From contig NZ_JAKFIA010000001.1 in the NCBI RefSeq assembly GCF_022569295.1, positions 449,001 through 513,000 of the forward strand: a stretch of 64,000 bases of DNA. Direction: 5' to 3'. Position numbers and translations under genes: made by a program. This DNA comes from Pedomonas mirosovicensis. GTDB lineage: Bacteria; Pseudomonadota; Alphaproteobacteria; Sphingomonadales; Sphingomonadaceae. The notes under the pieces were generated by a model. It had not been told where the DNA came from. It did not search any database and was given only the letters and a program-made list of their open reading frames with translations. Numbering within the stretch: the stretch's first letter is position 1; each line of letters starts with the position of its first letter. Positions 47,929 through 57,280 of this stretch are shown here, in pieces.

Positions 47929-48620
47929 GCCTTGCTCCCGCCGATATCCTTAAGGGCAGCTTCTTTCAGAGCCTTGATGTTGGCGGCATAAACGTCCGGC
48001 CCGCCCTTGAAGGTGGCGGTGCCGGCCACCAGCACATCGGCCCCGGCGGCAACGGCCGCGCCGATGGTCTCGGTGGTGATGCCGCCGTCTACTTCCAGAT
48101 CGATCTGCTTTCCGAGCCGGTCGATCATGCGGCGGATGCGGGCAATCTTCTCGATCTGGCTGTCGATGAACGATTGGCCGCCGAAGCCGGGGTTGACCGA
48201 CATGACCAGCACGAGGTCGAGATCGGGCAGGATGTAGTCCAGCACCTCGACCGGGGTCGCCGGGTTCAGCGACACGCCCGCCTTCAAACCCCGCGCCTTG
48301 ATGCGCTGGATGGTGCGGTGCAGGTGCGGGCCCGCCTCCGGGTGAACGGTGATGATGTCCGCGCCCGCATCGGCGAAGGCGTCGATGTAGGGGTCCACGG
48401 GGGCGATCATCAGGTGCACGTCGAACGGCTTCTTCGTGTGCGGGCGCAGGGCCTTCACCACGCTCGGGCCGATGGTGATGTTGGGCACGAAGTGGCCGTC
48501 CATCACGTCGATGTGGATGTAGTCGGCACCGGCGGCGTCAACGGCGCGCACCTCCTCGCCCAGCTTGGCGAAGTCGGCGGACAGGATCGACGGGGCGATG
48601 CGAACGGGTTGTTGTGGCAT
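47925..48620 (-). CDS. rpe: Ribulose-phosphate 3-epimerase
   Basis: Interconverts ribulose and xylulose 5-phosphates in the pentose phosphate pathway. The 231 residues show [20 protein letters not shown] near residue 12, [20 protein letters not shown] near residue 37 with metal ligands, and the [18 protein letters not shown] phosphate site near residue 178. Upstream rsmB ends 51 bases before; the heparinase gene overlaps downstream. Confidence 0.96.
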   Translation of the reverse strand: MPQQPVRIAPSILSADFAKLGEEVRAVDAAGADYIHIDVMDGHFVPNITIGPSVVKALRPHTKKPFDVHLMIAPVDPYIDAFADAGADIITVHPEAGPHLHRTIQRIKARGLKAGVSLNPATPVEVLDYILPDLDLVLVMSVNPGFGGQSFIDSQIEKIARIRRMIDRLGKQIDLEVDGGITTETIGAAVAAGADVLVAGTATFKGGPDVYAANIKALKEAALKDIGGSKA

Positions 48621-48671
48621 GAGTTCGGCTCTTAGCAGGTTGAGCGGGAAGGAGCAATTAAGGGAAAATTC

Positions 48672-49946
48672 TCACGGGGCCTGACGGACGAGCCGGGCCA
48701 TGAAGAAGCCGTCGAGCCCGCCCTTGTCGGCAAGCATGCCGGGCAGGGTCCGCAGCCAGCCTTCAGGCGAGTGCAGAACCTCGATGCCGCCGGTTTCCTC
48801 AGGGGCAATGGGGTCGAGGGCAACGTCCTTGTTGCGCTCCAGCAGGGCCTCGATCTGGCGCTCGCCCTCCTCCGGCTCCAGCGAGCAGACGGCGTAGACC
48901 ATCCGCCCGCCGGGCCTCAAAAGCTTGAGCGCGTGGTCGATCAGCTCGGCCTGCAACTCCAAGAGCGGCTTCAGGTTGCGCGCGCCCTTCAGGTGCAGCA
49001 CGTCCGGGTGGCGGCGAAGGGTGCCGGTGGCGGAGCACGGCGCATCGAGCACGATGGCATCCAGCGGCTCCGGCGCCTTCCACTTGCGGGCGTCCCTCGC
49101 CACGGTTTCGGCGGCAAGGCCGGTGCGCTCCAGATTCTCCGTCACCCGGCGCAGGCGCGCCTCCGACACGTCCACCGCCGTCACGCTTGCACCAGCGGCG
49201 GCGAGCTGGAGCGTCTTGCCGCCAGGGGCGGCGCACAGGTCGGCGACACGCTCACCGGGCTTGGCGTTGACGAGGCGCGCGGGCAGCTGGGCCGCCACGT
49301 CCTGCACCCACCACGCGCCCTCGCCATAGCCGGGCAGTTCCTCAACGCCCTGCCATTCCATCAGGCGCACCATGCCGGGGGCAAGGCGCTCGCCGCCCAG
49401 TTCAGGGGCCCAGCGGGCTTCGTCCTCGTTGCTCCGAAACACAATATCCAGCGGCGCTTCCATCACGGTCGCCCGCGCGATGCTTTCCGCCATGTCGATG
49501 CCGTAGGTCTCCTGCCAGCGGGTGGCGTAGGGCTCGGGCAGCAGCGGTACGGCGGGCAGCACATGCTCCTCGCGGATCAGGCGCCCCAGCACGCCATGCA
49601 CCAGACGGCGCGGGCCCGCCTCCACCAGCGGCAGGGCGGTCGACACCACCGCGTGCGCCGGGGTTTTCAGCACCCACAGCTGGGCGAGCGCCATCCGCAG
49701 CACCAGCCGCGCGCGGGCGTCATGCGGCAGCGGCTTGCGGGTGCAGCCGTCGATCGCCATGTCGAAATCCACCATCCAGCGCAGCGTGTGGCTGGCAATG
49801 GCGCGGGCCAGCGCGCGGTCCGGCCCTTCAAGCCCATGCAGCGCCCGGTCCAGCGCCATGTCGAGCGGACGGTGCTGCCACAGCACGGACGAAAGCAGTT
49901 TGAACGCGCCTCGACGGGCGGAAAGGCCGGGAATGTTCTCGATCAT
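48672..49946 (-). CDS. rsmB: RsmB/NOP family 16S rRNA cytosine methyltransferase
   Basis: 424 residues: a NusB-like N-terminal domain (AFKLLSSVLWQHRPLDMALD) and a SAM-dependent m5C methyltransferase domain with DLCAAPGGKTLQLAAAGA near residue 236 and the catalytic-Cys motif DAPCSATGTLRRHPDV near residue 303. Site specificity (C967 in E. coli RsmB) is inferred from the domain layout. First gene of the rsmB-rpe-heparinase-purH run. Confidence 0.93.
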   Translation of the reverse strand: MIENIPGLSARRGAFKLLSSVLWQHRPLDMALDRALHGLEGPDRALARAIASHTLRWMVDFDMAIDGCTRKPLPHDARARLVLRMALAQLWVLKTPAHAVVSTALPLVEAGPRRLVHGVLGRLIREEHVLPAVPLLPEPYATRWQETYGIDMAESIARATVMEAPLDIVFRSNEDEARWAPELGGERLAPGMVRLMEWQGVEELPGYGEGAWWVQDVAAQLPARLVNAKPGERVADLCAAPGGKTLQLAAAGASVTAVDVSEARLRRVTENLERTGLAAETVARDARKWKAPEPLDAIVLDAPCSATGTLRRHPDVLHLKGARNLKPLLELQAELIDHALKLLRPGGRMVYAVCSLEPEEGERQIEALLERNKDVALDPIAPEETGGIEVLHSPEGWLRTLPGMLADKGGLDGFFMARLVRQAP

Positions 49947-50049
49947 CCGGGGCGTTTAGCGCATCAAGCCAAAAGCCGTAAGCCGGTTTTCAGGCAAACC
50001 AGCCATGTGACGCGATGAGTGGGAGCGGGTTGGGTGAGTTTCTTGGTTT

Positions 50050-50245
50050 TTGCAGGGGTCTTGGACCCCTGCACCCCATTTTTTTGTGGCTGTGTTTCGG
50101 GTGCTTGCTGGATTTAAGGAATGAAAGGGACGCACCCGGTCTGGTCCCATGCGCGGCCCTGTTGCTGAAATTCCAGAATGCGCGCGGGTATCTACGCGCA
50201 CGTCCCGATCAAACGAATGGGGGCGCGGGGGACAAGTCCCCCGCA
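50050..50245. repeat. Paired-hairpin dispersed repeat, copy 6
   Basis: Left hairpin TGCAGGGGTC...GACCCCTGCA with CCCC and TTTTTTTGTGG after it. Right hairpin is GCGGGGGAC...GTCCCCCGC. An extra ATGCGCGCGGG/CGCGCAC hairpin lies inside near 50180-50200. It lies between rsmB and htpX, just beyond the htpX stop codon. Confidence 0.75.
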
Positions 50246-50255
50246 TAAAGCCCCA

Positions 50256-51251
50256 TCACCCCCACGGGCCGCGCTGCTGGCGGTTCGCGCCGCCCAGCGG
50301 GTCGAGCGCGGAGCGGCGCGCGCCACCGGAGGGCGAGGCTGCGGGGCGATCCGACGGGGCGGTCTCGTGGCGCTCGGCGGCGGCGGACCACACGGCGCGT
50401 TCGCCCATGGTGCCGCCCAGCTTTTGCAGCTCGGCGATGCGGTTGGCGGTGTTGGGGTGGGTGGAGAACAGGTTGTCCATGCCCCGCTTGGTGAGCGGGT
50501 TGATGATGAACAGGTGGGCGGTCGCCGGGTTGGCCTCGGCGGCGGCGTTGGGGATGCGGGCGGCGCCGTGCTGGATCTTGTTGAGCGCGGAGGCGAGCGC
50601 ATGGGGGTTGCCGGAGATTTCCGCGCCCGCGCGGTCGGCGGCGTATTCGCGGGTGCGGGAGATGGCCATCTGCACCAGCATGGCCGCCAAGGGCGCGAGG
50701 ATCATCAGCGCGATCATGGCGATGGGGTTGGGCCGGTCTTCCCCGTCGCGGTTGCCGCCGAACAGGAAGGCGAAGTTGGCCAGCATGGAAATCGCGCCCG
50801 CGATGGTGGCGGTGATGGTCATAATGAGGGTGTCGCGGTTGCGGATATGGCCCAGCTCGTGCGCCATCACGCCCGCCAGCTCCTCGCGGGTGAGCATCTG
50901 CATGATGCCGGTGGTGGCGGCAACGGCCGCGTTCTCCGGGTTGCGGCCGGTGGCGAAGGCGTTGGGCTGGGGCGTGTCGATGACATAGACCTTGGGCATG
51001 GGCAGGTTCGCCCGCTGCGCCAGCTCCCGCACCAGGCCGTAGAACTCGGGGGAGGAGCGCTCGTCCACGGGGTGGGCGCCGTGCATCTTGAGCACGATCT
51101 TGTCGGCATTCCAGTAGGCGAAAACGTTCATGCCCGCCGCGAACAGCAGCGCGATCAGCGCGCCCTGGCCGCCGCCGATCATGAAGCCGACGGCCATGAA
51201 CAGGGCCGTCATGGCAGCCAGAAGCATTGCGGTCTTGAAATAGTTCATCAT
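50256..51251 (-). CDS. htpX: Zinc metalloprotease HtpX
   Basis: Membrane-bound M48 protease of inner-membrane quality control. Two N-terminal spans ([20 protein letters not shown], then [19 protein letters not shown]), the zinc motif HELGH near residue 136 with a distal Glu ([11 protein letters not shown]), and [15 protein letters not shown] near residue 100. Start chosen at ATG 51251, with in-frame alternatives 51257 and 51248; a 95-residue longer frame is rejected because it crosses the divergent DUF1674 gene. The C-terminal about 40 residues are polar low complexity. Confidence 0.94.
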   Translation of the reverse strand: MMNYFKTAMLLAAMTALFMAVGFMIGGGQGALIALLFAAGMNVFAYWNADKIVLKMHGAHPVDERSSPEFYGLVRELAQRANLPMPKVYVIDTPQPNAFATGRNPENAAVAATTGIMQMLTREELAGVMAHELGHIRNRDTLIMTITATIAGAISMLANFAFLFGGNRDGEDRPNPIAMIALMILAPLAAMLVQMAISRTREYAADRAGAEISGNPHALASALNKIQHGAARIPNAAAEANPATAHLFIINPLTKRGMDNLFSTHPNTANRIAELQKLGGTMGERAVWSAAAERHETAPSDRPAASPSGGARRSALDPLGGANRQQRGPWG

Positions 51252-51414
51252 GCCCATCCGGTTGTCAGACGCTTCACAGATGTGGCGTAGCGGGCGCTGG
51301 GGTTCAAGGGGATGGCGAGGGATGGCCCGGCGCGCGGGCTGGTCGGCCGCAGGGTTTCTGGCAGGCGGCAGGCGTGGTAAGGGAGGCGCATTCCCCCGTG
51401 TGCGAGAGTGTGCC

Positions 51415-51582
51415 ATGACCGACAAGCCGCGCGAACAGGAAGCCGAGAAAACCGGGCAGGAGCCTGGCCAGGCCGGCGAGACCCAGCCGCCGCAGCTGCC
51501 GAAGGAGATCGGCGGCCGCAAGGGACCCGAGCCCACCCGCTACGGCGACTGGGAGAAGGGCGGAATTTGCAGCGACTTCTAA
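51415..51582 (+). CDS. DUF1674 / SDHAF4-like succinate dehydrogenase assembly factor
   Basis: 55-residue protein whose C-terminal half [20 protein letters not shown] matches the DUF1674 (SDHAF4) family, which aids flavinylated SdhA assembly in mitochondria and probably bacteria. The N-terminal half is charged and Gln/Glu-rich. The start ATG 51415 is chosen because the conserved core begins soon after; a longer frame from 51250 would overlap the htpX start. Divergent from htpX, a common alphaproteobacterial pairing. Confidence 0.88.
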   Translation: MTDKPREQEAEKTGQEPGQAGETQPPQLPKEIGGRKGPEPTRYGDWEKGGICSDF

Positions 51583-51685
51583 GGGAGCTGCCTTGAGGAG
51601 ACCCCGCCCAAGGATGCCGGCCCGCAACGGAGGCGGACCGGCACGGGACAGGCATGTCCTTATCCTGATCCCTTGTGTTTAGGGC

Positions 51686-52924
51686 TCAGATATACCGCCG
51701 GCGGGGCCGCAGCCCGAGGAAGAGGAGGCCGATCCCCATGAGGCCGACCGTGGCCGGAGCCGAGACCAGGGCCGGATCGGAGCCTGGGTTCGGGTCAGGG
51801 CCGTTCGAGTTGTGGATAAGCTCGCTCAGCCAGTCATGGAAGAAGGCGACGTTGGTATCGCCGGAAATCTCCCCGAAGGTGGAATTCAGTTCGCAATCGA
51901 TATCCGGGGAATTGACGATCTCCGGGTTAAAGGCCCCAGCGGTGTTGTAAGGATTGCTGGGGTCTGGATTGAGAATGCCGTCGCAGTATTCGTCCTCCAG
52001 CGTGAAGCCGAAGGAGTGAACGCCGGCGAGCAGCCCGTCGATGAACGCGCCGCCGCCTGAGTCCCCGGCATCGATCAGCACTTCATCCAGGCGGAGCCCG
52101 CGGCCCTGGAACCGGTCGGTCACCGGCTCCACGAAGATCGAGCCGTCGCTGAGGATGGTCTCGTCCGTACTGGCCCACCAGGGGAGCGCGTTGTGCGCCC
52201 TGGTGCCGTCGTCAAAGTCGTAGATCAGCTGGGCGCCCTCCAGCCCGATGCCGAGCAGGCCTGTGAGATCGGTTTCGTAGAAGTTCTTGCCGATGCGGCC
52301 GTTCTCCAGATTGTCGAGGGAGAACTCCGTTACCGAGCCGTCGCCGTTGCCGGTGGTGCCGTAGCCGATGTGGGTGGCGACCTGTCCGATGGCGTTGCCG
52401 TCATAGAGGCCGTAGGTGCGGGTGCCGGCGGGCGCAGGCGCATTGAGCGTCAGCACCGCGATATCACCGGCGGCAAAGGCTCCCTGCATGGGAAAACCCA
52501 CGGTCTCATCGAAATAGAGGGGATGGATGTTAATGTTGGTGGCGGCGCGGGCCGGGCCGGAGAGGCCGCCGAAGTGGACCTCCGTCTGCCCGGCGATGCC
52601 GAAGTCCGGGCTGCGCGGGTCGTGAAAGTCCACGCAATGGGCCGCGGTTACGATCTGGGTCGGTGAGACCACCGTGCCGGTGCAGAAGAAGGCGCTGTCG
52701 GAATCGACAAGCGGCGAACGTATGACCACGGTGCCGCTGCGCTGCGCTGCGCTGGGCAGGTAGCGGGGGTCCCGATAGTCGCCCGCCGTCTTCAGTACTT
52801 GGCGGGCCTTCACGGCCGAGAGAGGTATGGCCTCGGCCGTGGTGGGCGCAATAGCCGAAAGTCCAGGAAAGATCAGCGCACAAAGACTCAGGCTGACATA
52901 AAGAGATGGTTGAAACCTGATCAT
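51686..52924 (-). CDS. Secreted trypsin-like serine protease with PEP-CTERM-type tail (copy A)
   Basis: 412 residues: signal peptide (LSLCALIFPGLSAIA), a short propeptide, and a trypsin-type domain with catalytic His in VTAAHC near residue 97, Asp in GDIAVLTL near residue 153 and Ser in GDSGGGAF near residue 289. The C-terminus has the sorting-tag layout: APATVGLMGIGLLFLGL hydrophobic span then Arg-rich RPRRRY, following a VSAPA variant of the PEP motif. It is paralogous to the gene at 53269-54471. No exosortase gene is in the window. Confidence 0.85.
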   Translation of the reverse strand: MIRFQPSLYVSLSLCALIFPGLSAIAPTTAEAIPLSAVKARQVLKTAGDYRDPRYLPSAAQRSGTVVIRSPLVDSDSAFFCTGTVVSPTQIVTAAHCVDFHDPRSPDFGIAGQTEVHFGGLSGPARAATNINIHPLYFDETVGFPMQGAFAAGDIAVLTLNAPAPAGTRTYGLYDGNAIGQVATHIGYGTTGNGDGSVTEFSLDNLENGRIGKNFYETDLTGLLGIGLEGAQLIYDFDDGTRAHNALPWWASTDETILSDGSIFVEPVTDRFQGRGLRLDEVLIDAGDSGGGAFIDGLLAGVHSFGFTLEDEYCDGILNPDPSNPYNTAGAFNPEIVNSPDIDCELNSTFGEISGDTNVAFFHDWLSELIHNSNGPDPNPGSDPALVSAPATVGLMGIGLLFLGLRPRRRYI

Positions 52925-53088
52925 GGAAAAAATCCTCTACTGACAGGTTGGGCAGGCCGGCGCCATCGGCTGGCGTTGCCTGCCAGGATCGCAACCATGC
53001 GATGTCCTGCTGGTAGGGATTCAAGTCTCGAGCCAGAAAATTAAGTCTCTATGTCAATTGTATGGTTGTGGCTTCACAATAATATGAT

Positions 53089-53112
53089 TGTAAATAATTT
53101 CGACGAATTATT
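53089..53112 (-). promoter_or_regulatory. Conserved upstream element of protease copy A
   Basis: TGTAAATAATTTCGACG, about 165 bases before the start. It nearly matches TGTAAATAATCTCGACG at 54625 upstream of copy B. It overlaps a perfect dyad AATAATT-TCGACG-AATTATT at 53093-53112. Likely promoter or activator site shared by the duplicates. Confidence 0.45.
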
Positions 53113-53206
53113 GTCTCTCGATTTATTTCAGAATAATTCAACATTATAATTGGCAAGAATTTGTTTCGCTTGGGCTGTGCACCTGATGATTGCATGGCCA
53201 GGACAT

Positions 53207-53238
53207 AAAAAACCGGCCCGCAGGGTTGCGGGCCGGTA
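53207..53238 (-). terminator. Rho-independent terminator of protease copy B
   Basis: On the reverse strand CCGGCCCGCA pairs with TGCGGGCCGG around a CCC loop, followed by TTTTTT. It lies 31 bases after the copy B stop and separates it from copy A. Confidence 0.9.
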
Positions 53239-53268
53239 TGTATAAGGCTTGATTGTTCTTGTGGAAGA

Positions 53269-54471
53269 TCAGGCGCGGCGACGGCGGCCCAAGCCAAGGG
53301 CGGCGAGACCGAAACCGAACAGGCCGAGCGTGGCCGGCGCCGGCACTTCCGTTGCCAGGTCGAGGCGCTGCATCAGCCAGTCGTAGAAGAAGGCGATGCT
53401 GGTGTCGCCGGCGATCTCGCCGAAAGTGGAGTCGTTGGCGCAGGTCACGTCCGACGGGTTGGAGATTTCCGGATTCCAGTCCCCGGTCGTGTCGTACGGA
53501 TCGTCGGGGTTCGGGTTGAGGATGCCATCGCAATACTCACCCGCCAGCGTCACGCCGAAGGAGTGGACGCCCGCCAGCAGGTCGTCGATGAATGAGCCGC
53601 CGCCGGAATCGCCACCATCGATGAGAACTTCATCAAGGCCGAGGCCGAGATCTGGGAAGAGGTCTTCCGGAATGACAATCTCGATCGAGCCGTCCGGATT
53701 GAGGGAGGCAAACGGGCTGGCCCACCATGCCATGGCATTGTGCTCCGGCGTGCCATCGTCGAAGTCATAGAGCAGGTGCGCCCCATCGAGGCCGACGCCG
53801 AACAGGCTCGCCAGATCGCTTTCATAAAGGTTCTGGCCGATGCGGCCGTTGGTCAGGCTGTCGAGGCCCAGGTTCTCGCCCGTGCCGTCGCCGTTGCCGG
53901 TGGTGCCGTAGCTGATGTGGGTGGAAACCTTGCCGATGGCATCGCCGCCGTAAAGACCATAGATCTTGGTGCCCGCCGGCACCGGCTCGCTCAGCGTGAT
54001 GATCGCGATATCGCCGGTTGCGAACGCGCCTTGTCCGGGCGAGCCGACGATCGGATCGAAATAGAGCGGGTGGATTTCATAGCTGGCGGAGGCGATCGGC
54101 GAGCTGCCGCGGCCACCAAGGTAAACCTGGGTCGTGCCGGTGGTGCCGTATTCGGGGCTGCGCGGATCATGGGTATCGACGCAGTGGGCGGCGGTGACGA
54201 TCTGGGTCGGCGAGACCACCGTGCCCGAGCAGACGTAGGACGAAGGCGAGTTGTTGATTGGCGTCATCAGCAGGGCGGTGCCGTTGCGCTGCTCTGAGCT
54301 GGGGAAATACCGCGGATCAAGATAGTTGCCCGTCGTCTTCAGAAGCGGGCGGGCCTGGGCGGCGGAAAGCGGAACCGCGTTGGCCTCGGACGACATGAAC
54401 ACCGTGCTGCCCGCCAGGGCAACAACGCCAACGCTTACGCCAACGCAAAGGGAAGATAGAAATTTCTTCAT
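53269..54471 (-). CDS. Secreted trypsin-like serine protease with PEP-CTERM-type tail (copy B)
   Basis: 400 residues with signal peptide (VGVSVGVVALAGSTVFMSSE), catalytic His in VTAAHC near residue 96, Asp in GDIAIITL near residue 154 and Ser in GDSGGGSF near residue 287. The tail VPAPATLGLFGFGLAALGLG plus RRRR is a classical PEP-CTERM-like signal. Copy A shares the order of motifs and long matching stretches (HCVD-HDPRSP, YGTTGNGDG, FDDGT, EYCDGILNP), so the pair is a tandem duplication. Each copy has its own leader hairpin and upstream element. Confidence 0.87.
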   Translation of the reverse strand: MKKFLSSLCVGVSVGVVALAGSTVFMSSEANAVPLSAAQARPLLKTTGNYLDPRYFPSSEQRNGTALLMTPINNSPSSYVCSGTVVSPTQIVTAAHCVDTHDPRSPEYGTTGTTQVYLGGRGSSPIASASYEIHPLYFDPIVGSPGQGAFATGDIAIITLSEPVPAGTKIYGLYGGDAIGKVSTHISYGTTGNGDGTGENLGLDSLTNGRIGQNLYESDLASLFGVGLDGAHLLYDFDDGTPEHNAMAWWASPFASLNPDGSIEIVIPEDLFPDLGLGLDEVLIDGGDSGGGSFIDDLLAGVHSFGVTLAGEYCDGILNPNPDDPYDTTGDWNPEISNPSDVTCANDSTFGEIAGDTSIAFFYDWLMQRLDLATEVPAPATLGLFGFGLAALGLGRRRRA

Positions 54472-54624
54472 AATAACCCCCCTGCCGTATCGGGATCAGG
54501 CAGGCGGTTCGCACCACCTGCCGGAGCCGCGCCAATGCGGCTCCCTACAGCCGGAGATTCAAGATTCGCGCCAAGCTTTAAGCTCTTAGAATTACAGTTA
54601 AATTAAAATTAACCGATACGTACC

Positions 54625-54641
54625 TGTAAATAATCTCGACG
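54625..54641 (-). promoter_or_regulatory. Conserved upstream element of protease copy B
   Basis: TGTAAATAATCTCGACG, one base different from the copy A element. On the reverse strand TTTACA and TTTAAT lie 17 bases apart here, giving a plausible promoter for copy B. Confidence 0.45.
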
Positions 54642-54829
54642 TTTGTTTCGCTTTTGGCGCATTTCGTCTCGTCTCTGAAACGGGTTATCTTGCTATCGAA
54701 AATAAAGCGTATATATGCGGAATATGCCGCTGACGCGCTTTGTGCCCGTATCTCGGCGGCGTTTCGGGTAACTGTTTTCAACTGTCGGAGGATCAGGACA
54801 GGTTATCTTCAATCCTGCAGAGGGGGCCC

Positions 54830-54963
54830 GTGCGCGGAGGCGCACACGTAAAAGTTCGTGCGCGGAGGCGCACATGCAAAAGTTCGCGCGCGGAGGCGCA
54901 CAAGCAAAAGTTCGTGCGCGGAGGCGCACAAGCAAAAGCTCATGCGCGGAGGCGTACAGGCAG
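54830..54963. repeat. 28-bp tandem hairpin array, about 4.8 copies
   Basis: Five consecutive units start at 54830, 54858, 54886, 54914 and 54942. Each is a 16-base hairpin, GTGCGC-GGAG-GCGCAC, followed by a 12-base A-rich linker (AAGCAAAAGTTC type). Changes are few: unit 3 begins GC, unit 5 has AT/GTAC ends. The 28-base period is not a multiple of three, so no repeat protein is encoded. Linkers are alike, so it is not a CRISPR array. A possible forward promoter TTGCTA-N16-TATATG lies at 54690-54717. Confidence 0.88.
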
Positions 54964-55098
54964 ATAGAAGGCATCCTCTGCGCTCCCGCTCTTCTTGTCG
55001 GGCCGCGCACGGCAGGATCGCTTGCGCCTTAATCAAGGCCTCCGCGCCGGGAGGGGATCTGCGCTCCCCTTGGCAAGCCCGTATGGGGACAAACCGCC

Positions 55099-57042
55099 CT
55101 AGCTGACTGCCTGCTGCCGTCCGGCAACCAACGCCTCGACGACGCTGGGGTCCGCCAGGGTCGAGGTATCGCCAAGGGCATGAATTTCATTCTCGGCGAT
55201 CTTTCGCAGGATGCGGCGCATGATCTTGCCCGAGCGGGTCTTGGGCAGGGCGGGGGTGAACTGGATGCGATCGGGCACGGCGATGGCGCCGATCTCCTCC
55301 CGCACGTAGGTTTTCAGTTCAGCCAGCAGGGCGTCGGACGGCTCGACATGCGCCACCAAGGTCACGTAGGCGTAGATGCCTTGGCCCTTGATGTCGTGCG
55401 GGAAGCCGACCACCGCTGCCTCCGCCACGTCCGGGTGGGCAACGAGCGCGGATTCGATTTCCGCCGTGCCCATGCGGTGGCCGGAGACGTTGAGCACGTC
55501 ATCGACGCGGCCGGTGACCCAGTAGTAGCCGTCCTCATCGCGGCGGCAGCCGTCCCCGGTGAAGTAAACGCCCTTGTAGGTGCTGAAATAGGTCTGCTCG
55601 AAGCGGGCATGGTCGCCGTAGACCGTCCGCATCTGGCCGGGCCAGCTGTCGGTGATGATGAGGTTGCCTTCGCCCGCGCCCTTCAGCACCTTGCCTTCGC
55701 CGTCCACCAGCGCAGGTTGCACGCCGAAGAAGGGCATGCAGGCCGAGCCCGGCTTCAGCGCCATGGCGCCCGGCAGGGGCGCGATCATGGTGGCGCCGGT
55801 TTCGGTCTGCCACCAGGTGTCGACAATGGGCAGTTTCCCGTCGCCCACCACCCGGTGATACCACAGCCAGGCCTCGGGATTGATGGGCTCGCCCACGGTG
55901 CCGAGCAGGCGCAGCGACTTGCGGCTGTGCTTCTTCACTGGCGCGTCGCCCTCGCGCATCAGGGCGCGGATGGCGGTGGGCGCGGTGTAGAAGATGTTCA
56001 CGCCGTGCTTGTCCACCACCTGCCAGAAGCGGTCGCACGCCGGGTAGTTGGGCACGCCCTCGAACATCAGCGTGGTCGCGCCGTTGGCGAGCGGGCCATA
56101 GACCACATAGCTGTGTCCGGTCACCCAGCCCACGTCCGCCGTGCACCAGAAGATCTCGCCTTCCTTGTAGTCGAACACGTAGGAATGGGTCATGGCCGCC
56201 CACAGCAGGTAGCCGCCGGTGGTGTGCAGCACGCCCTTCGGCTTGCCGGTGGAGCCGGAGGTGTAGAGGATGAACAAAGGGTCTTCCGCGTTCATCGGCT
56301 CGGGCTCGCAGATGGCGGGCACGGTCTCGGCAATGTCGTGAAACCAGCGGTCCCGCGCCGTATTCCAATGCACATGGCCGCCCGTGCGGCGCACCACCAG
56401 CACGTTCCTTACCTGCGGGCAGTGCTCCAGCGCCTTGTCCACATTGGCCTTGAGCGGGATGACCTTGCCGCCGCGCACGCCTTCGTCCGCCGTGATGACG
56501 AGATGGGAGTCGCAATCCTGAATGCGCCCGGCCAGCGCCTCGGGCGAGAAGCCGCCGAACACCACCGAGTGGATGGCGCCGATCCGCGCGCAGGCCAGCA
56601 TGGCGTAGGCGGCCTCGGGGATCATGGGCATGTAGATCGTCACCCGGTCGCCCTTCTTCACCCCCAGCTCGCGGATGACATTGGCCATGCGGCACACGTC
56701 GTCGTGCAGCTGCTGGTAGGTGATCTTGCGCTCCTCGGACGGGTTGTCCCCTTCCCACAGGATGGCAATATCGTTCGCCTTGCGCGGCAGGTGCCGGTCG
56801 ATGCAGTTGGCGCTGACATTGAGCACGCCGTCCTCGAACCACTTGATGGAGACATCCGGCGCGAACCGCGTGTTCTTGATCTTGGCCGGGGGCTTCACCC
56901 AGGTGAGCATACGGGCCTGCTCGGCCCAGAAGCCCTCAGGGTCCTCGATGGAGCGGCGGTACATCTCTTCATACTGTTCCGCCGTGCAGCGCGTCTGCGC
57001 CGCAACCCAATCCGGCACCGGAAACACTTGCGACTCACTCAT
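55099..57042 (-). CDS. acs: Acetyl-CoA synthetase
   Basis: Activates acetate to acetyl-CoA through acetyl-AMP. From ATG 57042 (GGGGGAGAG upstream) it has 647 residues, the usual length. AMP-binding motif [20 protein letters not shown] near residue 262, adenylate-forming WWQTETG near residue 412, [19 protein letters not shown] near residue 521 and the acetylatable Lys in TRSGKIMRR near residue 606. It belongs functionally with aceA/aceB downstream. A 37-residue longer frame is rejected. Confidence 0.97.
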   Translation of the reverse strand: MSESQVFPVPDWVAAQTRCTAEQYEEMYRRSIEDPEGFWAEQARMLTWVKPPAKIKNTRFAPDVSIKWFEDGVLNVSANCIDRHLPRKANDIAILWEGDNPSEERKITYQQLHDDVCRMANVIRELGVKKGDRVTIYMPMIPEAAYAMLACARIGAIHSVVFGGFSPEALAGRIQDCDSHLVITADEGVRGGKVIPLKANVDKALEHCPQVRNVLVVRRTGGHVHWNTARDRWFHDIAETVPAICEPEPMNAEDPLFILYTSGSTGKPKGVLHTTGGYLLWAAMTHSYVFDYKEGEIFWCTADVGWVTGHSYVVYGPLANGATTLMFEGVPNYPACDRFWQVVDKHGVNIFYTAPTAIRALMREGDAPVKKHSRKSLRLLGTVGEPINPEAWLWYHRVVGDGKLPIVDTWWQTETGATMIAPLPGAMALKPGSACMPFFGVQPALVDGEGKVLKGAGEGNLIITDSWPGQMRTVYGDHARFEQTYFSTYKGVYFTGDGCRRDEDGYYWVTGRVDDVLNVSGHRMGTAEIESALVAHPDVAEAAVVGFPHDIKGQGIYAYVTLVAHVEPSDALLAELKTYVREEIGAIAVPDRIQFTPALPKTRSGKIMRRILRKIAENEIHALGDTSTLADPSVVEALVAGRQQAVS

Positions 57043-57280
57043 CGGCTCTCCCCCATGCGGCTTGATCGAAGGCTGAAGGGCAACCCAGCACAATGTAGTC
57101 CGGAAAGTGATCTGGGCCCTCTGCTCCCACGCAAAAAAGCATATGCCGGCCATGCTTGACCCTTGCGCCCGCCAGAAGCTGCCGCCATGAGAAAACGGAT
57201 CGTTACCCCGCGAGGCGGTTTTCTCCCGGGTGGCGAGGGCCTTAAATTATTTTACCATAAGGTTTCCGGAGGCTCAAAAA

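Noticed and set aside
54830-54963. CRISPR array
   Set aside because: Repeat-spacer appearance only. The intervening segments are near-identical and 12 bases long, and no cas genes are present.
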